DNA from: AC-69 sp036519575
GTDB taxonomy: Bacteria > Actinomycetota > UBA4738 > HRBIN12
Assembly: GCA_036519575.1 (NCBI GenBank)
Contig: DATDKZ010000076.1
Location: 1-9,798 of the forward strand
Length of the DNA: 9,798 bases
Direction of reading: 5' to 3'
Below the pieces are notes generated by a model that made no database searches, was not told where the DNA came from, and saw only the letters and a program-made list of their open reading frames with translations. Made by a program: the position numbers and the translations under genes. Position 1 is the stretch's first letter. Each line of letters starts with the position of its first letter. Positions 5,918 to 9,798 of the stretch are shown piece after piece.

Positions 5918-7168
5918 TTAGGTGAGCTCCATGGCTGGTGCGCTCGCGGCCTCGGCATCTTCAGCCGTGGCGACCTCCAGCTCGACGGCCTCACGCTCGG
6001 ATCCACGACGCAGGATGGGCAGGAGGACGAGGGCGCCGATGGCCGCGGTCATGCCGCCGATCGCGTAGACGTTCTGCGGCCCGACGGCCCGCAACACCCC
6101 CCCGGCCGCGGCGAACCCCAGGACGAAGGCGATCGACGTGAGGCCCTCCGAGGCAGCGATCACCCGGCTGCGGACGGCATCGGGCGTTCGCCGCTGTTGG
6201 ATGCCCTGTTCGGCCACCAGCACGACGGCGTCCCCAACCCCCGAGAGCAATGCGATGACCAGGATCGGGGCGAACCAGGGCGAGACGGCGATGGCCGCCG
6301 TGGTCACGGCGATCAGCGCGGTTCCCAGGAACAGCGCCCTGGGCTCTCGGTCCTCGTTCAGGTACCGGCCGGCCAACGAGCCGACCACCGATCCCGCCCC
6401 CCAGAACGTGATCAACAGGCCGTACCCGATGGAGCCGGCGTGGAAGTGCTCGACGAGTGGAACATCGGCCACCATCACTAGGCCGAACCCGAACACCAGC
6501 CCCGTCCAGGCCAGCACCAACGTTCGCAGCACCCGATCCCGGGCGATGAACACGAACCCTGCTCGAAGCCCGCGGTGCTCGGTCGCGTCGGAGCGCTCGC
6601 CCTCGAACGGCGCGCGAACGGTCCACACGAGGATCGCCGAGACGGCGAATGTCATCGCGTTCAGGCCGAACACCCATGTCGGCCCGATGGCGGCGACCAG
6701 CGCGCCGCCGATCGCCGGCCCGACCATGATGCCGGCGTTTCGCCCCAGCGAGATGAGACTGTTCGCCCACGACAGCTCGGACGGCTCCACCATGTTCGGG
6801 ATGGCCGCGGCCGACGCCATCCAGAACGGCGTCTCCACGACGGCCGAGACGAACGCGAAGGCGAGCAGCCAGCCGGGGTCGCCGGCGAACGCCATCGCGG
6901 CGAAGGCCGCCACCCCCGCCACGTCCGACACGATCATCACTCGTCGGCGGTCGAACCGATCGCCGATCGCGCCAGCGATCGGCGCCAAGAGGCCGCTCAC
7001 GCCGAACGTGAGGACCAGCGCCGCCGACAGCCATGCGGGCGAACGTGTCCGCTCGTACACCGTGAACATCAGCGCCGTGTAGGCGGCCGCCCCGCCCGTG
7101 ATCGAGATCAGGCGCGCCGCGGCCAGCCGGCGCACGGCGGCTCTCGGTGATGTGCGATGGACGGTCAT
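5918..7168 (-). CDS. MFS transporter, probable drug or metabolite exporter (DHA3-like)
   Basis: A 416-aa integral membrane protein, typical MFS length, with about twelve hydrophobic segments spread across the sequence. Motif A, GAIGDRFDRRRVMIVSD (66-82), lies in the loop between helices 2 and 3. A charged loop between the two six-helix halves sits near residues 187-200 (RAPFEGERSDATEHRG). The family pumps solutes by proton exchange, and the MFS_3 branch mostly exports drugs or siderophores; the substrate here cannot be told. The C-terminal tail (about 390-416) is acidic and alanine-rich. The ATG at 7168 has AAGGAG seven bases upstream. The start codon and part of that site fall inside a predicted long-range RNA helix. 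The next gene downstream begins 103 bases later behind its own candidate promoter. No terminator hairpin with a U-run follows. Confidence 0.93.
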   Translation of the reverse strand: MTVHRTSPRAAVRRLAAARLISITGGAAAYTALMFTVYERTRSPAWLSAALVLTFGVSGLLAPIAGAIGDRFDRRRVMIVSDVAGVAAFAAMAFAGDPGWLLAFAFVSAVVETPFWMASAAAIPNMVEPSELSWANSLISLGRNAGIMVGPAIGGALVAAIGPTWVFGLNAMTFAVSAILVWTVRAPFEGERSDATEHRGLRAGFVFIARDRVLRTLVLAWTGLVFGFGLVMVADVPLVEHFHAGSIGYGLLITFWGAGSVVGSLAGRYLNEDREPRALFLGTALIAVTTAAIAVSPWFAPILVIALLSGVGDAVVLVAEQGIQQRRTPDAVRSRVIAASEGLTSIAFVLGFAAAGGVLRAVGPQNVYAIGGMTAAIGALVLLPILRRGSEREAVELEVATAEDAEAASAPAMELT

Positions 7169-7288
7169 GAAACGACTCCTTGGTTCAGTAGCTCAGGACG
7201 TGCGAGGACGGTGAGGAACCGCCCGCCGGGAGGCGAGCGAACGCGTCAGCCAGTGACGCTGGAGTTGATCACCGTGAGCCGTTTCATG
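7166..7288 (-). promoter_or_regulatory. Structured 5' leader RNA that could close the MFS start site
   Basis: Read on the minus strand, four helices nest without conflict. P1 pairs CATGAAACGGCTC (7288-7276) with GAGTCGTTTCATG (7178-7166): 13 pairs including one G-U, covering the ATG and the GAG of the Shine-Dalgarno. P2 pairs ACGGTGA (7275-7269), directly after P1, with TCACCGT (7214-7208). P3 is GCGTCA/TGACGC (7259-7254 with 7248-7243, 5-base loop). P4 is CGCTCGCC/GGCGGGCG (7239-7232 with 7227-7220, one G-U, 4-base loop). Both non-Watson-Crick pairs are G-U on the minus strand but A-C on the plus, which favours RNA in the MFS direction. I do not recognise a known riboswitch class. Hand folding only; no energies computed. 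Confidence 0.45.
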
Positions 7289-7296
7289 GTTCGGCG

Positions 7297-7325
7297 AGTG
7301 TACCAGCCCGTCCCGGCAGTGGGAA
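7297..7325 (-). promoter_or_regulatory. Candidate promoter of the MFS gene
   Basis: On the minus strand TTCCCA (7325-7320) and TACACT (7302-7297) are separated by exactly 17 bases; each matches 4 of 6 consensus positions. A start about seven bases beyond the -10 falls near 7290, two bases before the first base of leader helix P1 (7288). The coincidence supports both calls, but the hexamers alone are weak. Confidence 0.35.
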
Positions 7326-7347
7326 CCACCGTTTCCGCGACGCCGGG
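7312..7347 (-). terminator. Weak inverted repeat after serA
   Basis: CCCGGC (7347-7342) and GCCGGG (7317-7312) on the minus strand can close a stem, with GGAA/TTCC able to pair inside. It lies a few bases after the serA stop but has no following U-run and overlaps the candidate MFS -35. A terminator role is only possible, not shown. Confidence 0.2.
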
Positions 7348-7352
7348 AAGCG

Positions 7353-8936
7353 TCAGTCCGGGAGAACCACGAACCAGGCGTCGGCGGCGCCGACGGCCGT
7401 CGAGATCTCGTCGATGATCGCCGGGGTGACCGCGCTGTCCAGCGTGAGCGCCATGAGCGCGGTCCCGCCGCGCGTTGCCCGGCCTACATCCATGGTGGCG
7501 ATGTTCACGTCGTGCTGCCCCAGGATCGTGCCCACCTTCCCGATGACGCCCGGCCGGTCCTCGTACGCGAAGAACAGCATGTATGTGGCCGGCGCCATCT
7601 CAACGTCGTAGCCCAGCACCTGCATCACGCGTTCGGCGTTCCGTTTGCCCACCAGGGTCCCCGCGACCGACGCCTCCCCGTCCTCGGTCTGGGCTCGAAG
7701 GGCGATGAGGTTCACGTAGTCGCTCGACACCGCGGACCGCATCTCGGAGACCGCCATGCCTCGTTCGCGGGCGATGATGGGCGCGTTCACGTACGACAGC
7801 GGCTCGTGCACCACGCCGCTCAGCACTCCTTTGATGAGGGCGAGGGTCAACGCGCGCGTGTCGACCTCGGCGATCCGCCCGTGGTACTGGCACTCGATCG
7901 CGCTCACCGCTCCTCGGGCCAGGCCGGTCAGCAGCATCCCAAGCTTCTCGGCGAGCGGCAGGAACGGCCGCACCACCTCGGAGACCTCCGCGCCGGCCGA
8001 GACGTTCACCGCGTGGGGCACGAACTCGCCCATCAGCGCCAGCCGAACCATCTCGGCGATGGATGCTCCCGCCTTGTCCTGGGCCTCCACGGTCGACGCG
8101 CCGAGGTGCGGCGTCACGACGACCTGGTCGAAAGCGAACAGCGGTGACTCCGTGGTCGGCTCTTCGGCGAAGACGTCGAGGGCCGCACCGGCGAGATGAC
8201 CGTCCTCGATGGCCTTGGCCAGGGCGGCCTCGTCCACGATGCCCCCGCGTGATGTGTTCACCAGGCGCGCGCCCTCCTTCATCAGGGCGAGCTCCCGCTC
8301 CCCGATCAGCGCCTCGGTGTCCGGTGTGCGCGGCAGGTGGAGGGACACGAAGTCCGCCTGCACAAGGAGCGCTTCCAGGGTCGGCATCAGCTCGACCCCC
8401 ATCTCCTTGGCCCGCTCCCTGGGGACGTAGGGATCGAACGCGATGACCCGCATGCCGAAGGCCGCGCACCGCTGGGCGACCATCGAGCCCACCCTTCCCA
8501 GGCCCACGACGCCCAGGGTCTTGCCGGCGAGCTCGACCCCCTGGTAGCGCTCGCGCTCCCATCGGCCGGCCTTCAGCGCGGTGTTGGCCTGGGGGATGTT
8601 CCGCGCCTGGGCCAGCATGAGCGCGATGGCGTGCTCGGCAGCCGAGACGATGTTCGACTGCGGGGCGTTCACGACCATGACGCCACGCCTCGTGGCCCCC
8701 TCGACGTCGACGTTGTCCAGGCCGATCCCGGCTCTGGCGATGACCTTCAGGTTCTCTGCAGCTTCGATCACGTCTGCCGTGACCTTTGTCTGCGACCGGA
8801 CGATGAGCGCGTCGTACGGCCCGATCTCCAGTGCGAGGTCTCCTCGAGCGAGCTCTGGGCGGACGTCGACCTGGAAGTCCTTCCGCAACAGCCCCAGGCC
8901 ACGTTCCGACAGTGGCTCGGTGACCAGGACCCGCAT
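7353..8936 (-). CDS. serA: D-3-phosphoglycerate dehydrogenase, full ASB/ACT type
   Basis: This enzyme oxidises 3-phosphoglycerate to 3-phosphohydroxypyruvate with NAD+, the first step of serine synthesis in the cytoplasm. At 527 aa it is the long form, close to Mycobacterium tuberculosis SerA1. The NAD-binding motif is GVVGLGRVG (142-150). The catalytic triad is R230 (NTSRGG), E259 (DVFAEEP) and H277 (VTPHLGAS), with the same spacing as in the mycobacterial enzyme. An intervening ASB domain spans about 315-450 and an ACT domain about 452-527 (YMLFFAYEDRPGVIGKVGTILGQHDVNIATMDVGR), which usually binds serine for feedback inhibition. The ATG at 8936 lies 4 bases after the stop of the aminotransferase gene, with only a weak ribosome binding site, so coupling is likely. 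The reading frame is complete and no key residue is missing. Confidence 0.97.
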   Translation of the reverse strand: MRVLVTEPLSERGLGLLRKDFQVDVRPELARGDLALEIGPYDALIVRSQTKVTADVIEAAENLKVIARAGIGLDNVDVEGATRRGVMVVNAPQSNIVSAAEHAIALMLAQARNIPQANTALKAGRWERERYQGVELAGKTLGVVGLGRVGSMVAQRCAAFGMRVIAFDPYVPRERAKEMGVELMPTLEALLVQADFVSLHLPRTPDTEALIGERELALMKEGARLVNTSRGGIVDEAALAKAIEDGHLAGAALDVFAEEPTTESPLFAFDQVVVTPHLGASTVEAQDKAGASIAEMVRLALMGEFVPHAVNVSAGAEVSEVVRPFLPLAEKLGMLLTGLARGAVSAIECQYHGRIAEVDTRALTLALIKGVLSGVVHEPLSYVNAPIIARERGMAVSEMRSAVSSDYVNLIALRAQTEDGEASVAGTLVGKRNAERVMQVLGYDVEMAPATYMLFFAYEDRPGVIGKVGTILGQHDVNIATMDVGRATRGGTALMALTLDSAVTPAIIDEISTAVGAADAWFVVLPD

Positions 8937-8940
8937 GCGC

Positions 8941-9798
8941 CTATCTCGCGGAGGCGAAGACGTCCTCGGCGGCGGCCACGGCCGCGCCCCGCTTGACCGG
9001 GTATCCCAGCTTGTCCAGGGCGAGCTCGACGGCGGCCAGCCCTCGGATCATGTCGAGCCGTTCGTAGTACCCGAGGTGACCGATGCGGAAGACCTTGCCC
9101 TTGAGCGGCCCCTGACCCGGGGCCAGGATGATGCCGTCGTCGGCCCGGACCGTGGCGCAGATCCGGTCGGCGTCGATGCCCTCGGGGGCCCGGACCGCGG
9201 TGACCGTCCAGGCGCGCTCGGGATCCTCGCCGAACAGGTCCAGCCCGAGGGCTCGGATGCCTTCCTTGATCGCGCGCGACAGCAGGCGGTGCCGGGCGTA
9301 CGCGGCCTCTGGCCCGTCCTGGTAGTACAAGCCAAGCGCGGCCTGGAGCCCCTGCACCACCGAGATGGCGGGAGTCCACGGGCTCTCCGGGTCCTTCAGG
9401 CCGAACGACTGCTTGTACGAGGTCCAGTCGAAGTAAAAGCGCGGGTTCTTCGCGTCGGCCTGGGCGGCCCACGCCGCCTCCGAGATGGCGGCGAACGCGA
9501 GGCCCGGCGAGGCCGACAGGGCCTTCTGGGACCCGCTGATCGCGACGTCGATGCCCCAGCCGTCGAAGTCGAACGGCACGGCCCCGAGCGAGGACACGGC
9601 GTCCACGACGACCATGGCGCCGGCGTCCTTTGCCGTGCGGGCGATCGCCTCGATGTCATGCACGACCCCCGTCGAGGTTTCGCTCTGTGTGAGCAACACG
9701 GCTTTGGCCGGAGCCTTCGACATCGCGGCCCCGACGTCGGCGGCCCTCACCGCCTCGCCCCACTCGTAATCGATCGTGTGGACGTCGAGCCCGTAGGC
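8941..9798 (-). CDS. Class V PLP aminotransferase (serine-pyruvate/alanine-glyoxylate type), 5' end beyond window
   Basis: The last 285 codons of a fold-type I, class V aminotransferase. ETSTGVVHDIEAIA is the substrate and cofactor loop, VVVDAVSSLGAVPFDFDGWGID carries the PLP-ring aspartate (D in VVVDAVSS), and ISGSQKALSASPGLAF holds the Schiff-base lysine (codon 9525-9523). The C-terminal block FRIGHLGYYERLDM has the carboxylate-binding arginine. The sequence is of the alanine-glyoxylate/serine-pyruvate subfamily and not classical SerC. Directly ahead of serA in the same operon, it may serve as the phosphoserine aminotransferase, as proposed for such pairs in other lineages; a photorespiration-like or serine-glyoxylate role is the alternative. 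The start lies outside the window, so its regulation cannot be seen. Confidence 0.93.
   Translation of the reverse strand, partial: AYGLDVHTIDYEWGEAVRAADVGAAMSKAPAKAVLLTQSETSTGVVHDIEAIARTAKDAGAMVVVDAVSSLGAVPFDFDGWGIDVAISGSQKALSASPGLAFAAISEAAWAAQADAKNPRFYFDWTSYKQSFGLKDPESPWTPAISVVQGLQAALGLYYQDGPEAAYARHRLLSRAIKEGIRALGLDLFGEDPERAWTVTAVRAPEGIDADRICATVRADDGIILAPGQGPLKGKVFRIGHLGYYERLDMIRGLAAVELALDKLGYPVKRGAAVAAAEDVFASAR

Noticed and set aside
5815..6006. Possible 64-residue N-terminal extension of the FAD oxidoreductase.
   Set aside because: It crosses the promoter/operator region and the end of the MFS gene, has no family similarity, and a GTG with an AGGAGG site sits just before the Rossmann motif.
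7188..7196. GTAGCTCAG on the plus strand, resembling the start of a tRNA D-arm.
   Set aside because: The following bases do not close a D-stem, and no anticodon arm, T-arm or acceptor stem can be assembled around it.
7166..7288. A MITE or other small element with 13-bp inverted ends CATGAAACGRCTC.
   Set aside because: No target-site duplication is visible, one end contains the MFS start codon, and the G-U versus A-C pattern points to RNA pairing. It remains a fallback if the same ends recur elsewhere in the genome.
7157..7417. An 86-codon plus-strand frame through the MFS leader, with an internal ATG at 7286.
   Set aside because: The translation ends in an arginine run that mirrors the serA coding sequence; no Shine-Dalgarno or homology supports it.
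1..9798. CRISPR array, IS element, phage or toxin-antitoxin genes.
   Set aside because: I saw no spaced direct repeats, transposase motifs, integrase or small paired toxin-like genes on either strand.

Overview
This is a GC-rich bacterial chromosomal window, most likely from an actinobacterium or a similar high-GC soil or sediment lineage. The reasons are strong G/C at third codon positions, several GTG starts, tight co-directional genes, and a serA of the two-lobed type (ASB plus ACT domains, about 527 aa) found in Mycobacterium. The taxonomic call is inference; the window holds no rRNA or other marker that would fix it. All nine genes I support lie on the minus strand, so transcription runs from high to low coordinates. 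No stretch over 300 bases lacks a gene.

Right end (9798 to 7353): the tail of a class V PLP aminotransferase is followed after 4 bases by a complete serA (D-3-phosphoglycerate dehydrogenase). The pair looks like a serine-biosynthesis operon. Next comes a 184-base gap with a candidate promoter and an RNA leader that folds on paper into four nested helices. The outer helix would bury the start codon and part of the ribosome binding site of an MFS exporter (7168-5918).

Centre (5814 to 723): a 103-base gap carries two copies of a 14-bp palindromic motif, 32 bp apart, placed over a candidate promoter. It leads into a compact five-gene run: a PYROXD2/phytoene-desaturase-like FAD oxidoreductase; a GcvT/DmdA-type folate-dependent methyl- or aminomethyltransferase, whose start overlaps the previous stop as TGATG; a Rieske-type oxygenase alpha-subunit homologue whose whole Rieske [2Fe-2S] domain is absent; a YqgE/AlgH-family protein; and a class I SAM-dependent methyltransferase. 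The first three together suggest oxidative removal of methyl groups from a small N-, O- or S-methylated compound with tetrahydrofolate as one-carbon acceptor. That function is inferred from families and gene order only.

Left end (617 to 1): the first 205 codons of ilvE (branched-chain amino acid aminotransferase), cut by the window edge, preceded by a 105-base gap with two GC-rich hairpins. serA and ilvE are amino-acid genes; the exporter and the FAD/GcvT/Rieske-like run sit between them.

The most unusual items are the structured leader of the MFS gene, the in-frame loss of the Rieske domain, the paired operator-like repeats, and the candidate demethylation gene set.
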